A DNA stretch of 6,106 nt from Pseudooctadecabacter sp. (GTDB lineage: Bacteria; Pseudomonadota; Alphaproteobacteria; Rhodobacterales; Rhodobacteraceae), in contig JAHDFG010000130.1 in the NCBI GenBank assembly GCA_020628265.1, positions 1 through 6,106 on the forward strand. Direction: 5' to 3'. Below the pieces are notes generated by a model that worked only from the letters and a program-made list of their open reading frames with translations, searched no databases and was not told where the DNA came from. Below, one piece after another: positions 5,251-6,106 of the stretch (position 1 is the first letter of the stretch; each line of letters opens with the position of its first letter). A program made the translations under genes and the position numbers.

Positions 5251-6106
5251 ATACCGCGCCCTCCGATAAGGCCCTCGTGCCATTTGTATCCGTCGACAAC
5301 ATGATGCGTCTGGTCCATGCCAAGGGCCTCGACGCGATGCTGACCGAGATTGCCAACGCGATCGAGGAAGACTTCCTGCGCTGGGATGCTTTCGACAAGA
5401 CCCCGCGCGTGGCGTCTCATTCGGACGTCGGTGTGATCGAACTGATGCCCACGTCCGATGGGGAGATGTACGGCTTCAAATACGTCAACGGCCACCCCAA
5501 GAACACTGCCGAAGGACTGCAGACAGTCACGGCATTCGGCCTTCTGGCGGATGTGGAAACGGGCTATCCGGTGTTGCTGACGGAAATGACCTTGTTGACG
5601 GCCTTGCGTACGGCTGCGATGTCGGCATTGGCCGCAAAGCACCTCGCCCCGAAGGGCGCCAAGACCATGGCGATGATCGGCAACGGCGCGCAATCGGAAT
5701 TCCAATGCCACGCCTTCCGTGCGATCTGCGGGATCGACACCGTGCGTCTCTACGACATTGACCCTGCCGCCACCGCCAAATGTGCCCGCAACCTCGAAGG
5801 CTCTGGCCTGACGGTGGTGTCCTGTTCCAGCGGACAAGAGGCGATTGAAGGTGCGGACATCATCACGACCTGCACCGCCGACAAGCAGTACGCGACGATC
5901 CTGACCGACAACATGGTTGGCGCAGGCGTGCACATCAACGCCATCGGTGGCGACTGCCCCGGCAAGACAGAGCTGCACAAAGACATCCTGCACCGCTCTG
6001 ATATCTTTGTGGAATTCCCACCCCAGACCCGTGTTGAAGGGGAGATACAAGCACTTGATGACGACCACCCGGTGACGGAACTGCACGACGTTTTTGCGGG
6101 CCGTGT
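5247..6106 (+). CDS. ocd: Ornithine cyclodeaminase (ornithine to proline and ammonia), cut by right edge
   Basis: The visible 286 residues cover most of an enzyme that is about 350 residues in Pseudomonas putida. The family's substrate-site residues are in place: E65 and M67 (IELM), K78 (FKYVNG), T93, R121 (LRTAA) and D236 (IGGDCPGKTEL). These follow the published P. putida positions with a shift of 8-9. The Rossmann NAD site is GNGAQS (145-150), with D170 at the end of the second strand (VRLYDID). FVEFPPQTRVEGEIQ (about 254-268) is also characteristic of true ornithine cyclodeaminase rather than mu-crystallin-like relatives. The ATG overlaps the ctlX stop as ATGA, and AGAGG (5235-5239) lies 7 bases before it. 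The C-terminus is outside the window. The enzyme completes the arginine-ornithine-proline route of this operon, using bound NAD catalytically. Confidence 0.95.
   Translation, partial: MNTAPSDKALVPFVSVDNMMRLVHAKGLDAMLTEIANAIEEDFLRWDAFDKTPRVASHSDVGVIELMPTSDGEMYGFKYVNGHPKNTAEGLQTVTAFGLLADVETGYPVLLTEMTLLTALRTAAMSALAAKHLAPKGAKTMAMIGNGAQSEFQCHAFRAICGIDTVRLYDIDPAATAKCARNLEGSGLTVVSCSSGQEAIEGADIITTCTADKQYATILTDNMVGAGVHINAIGGDCPGKTELHKDILHRSDIFVEFPPQTRVEGEIQALDDDHPVTELHDVFAGR

Noticed and set aside
5220..6086. A 288-codon minus-strand ORF opposite ocd, and similar minus-strand ORFs at 3344-3811, 3826-4578 and 4723-5283
   Set aside because: They lie antisense to rocF, ctlX and ocd, whose plus-strand products carry full catalytic motifs; long antisense frames are expected in GC-rich DNA.

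Overview
The window looks like chromosomal DNA of a high-GC alphaproteobacterium, most likely the Rhodobacterales/Roseobacter group. The clues are GC-rich coding sequence (roughly 60% by eye), a DsbB with a PCKMC-type active site, an ExoD-family membrane protein, a repeat-in-toxin (RTX) calcium-binding protein with no signal peptide, and an arginine/ornithine catabolic operon controlled by a divergent Lrp/AsnC regulator. The organism call is inference from gene content, not from a marker gene.

Layout from left to right. (1) 1-884, minus strand: the N-terminal 294 residues of an RTX-type secreted calcium-binding protein whose C-terminus lies beyond the left edge. (2) 885-1496: about 610 bases without a convincing gene. 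Its right part is clearly lower in GC (about 45% by hand count over 1101-1496) and carries several short direct and inverted repeats. (3) 1497-1582, minus strand: tRNA-Leu(CAA) with encoded CCA and a good sigma-70-like promoter. (4) 1702-2862, plus strand: an ExoD-family membrane protein followed 33 bases later by dsbB, probably one transcript. (5) 2859-3287, minus strand: an Lrp/AsnC regulator that overlaps the end of dsbB by 4 bases, tail to tail. (6) 3288-3388: divergent regulatory region with a repeated sequence module. (7) 3389 to the right edge, plus strand: arginase (rocF), a CtlX-family guanidine-modifying-superfamily hydrolase, and ornithine cyclodeaminase (ocd, truncated by the edge). 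Each pair is joined by a 4-base ATGA stop/start overlap.

How the genes work together. Arginase cleaves arginine to ornithine and urea, and ornithine cyclodeaminase turns ornithine into proline and ammonia, so the outer two genes form a short route from arginine to proline. The middle gene belongs to a family named for citrulline utilisation. If it releases ornithine from citrulline, arginine and citrulline would both feed the same cyclodeaminase. The divergent Lrp-type gene is the natural regulator of this operon. The ExoD/dsbB pair and the RTX gene have no evident functional link to it.

I did not find a clearly new system. The points most worth following are the substrate of the CtlX-family enzyme inside an arginase-ocd operon, the repeated module in the lrp-rocF intergenic region, the uncharacterised N-terminal domain of the RTX protein, and the structured low-GC spacer at the 3' side of the tRNA gene.
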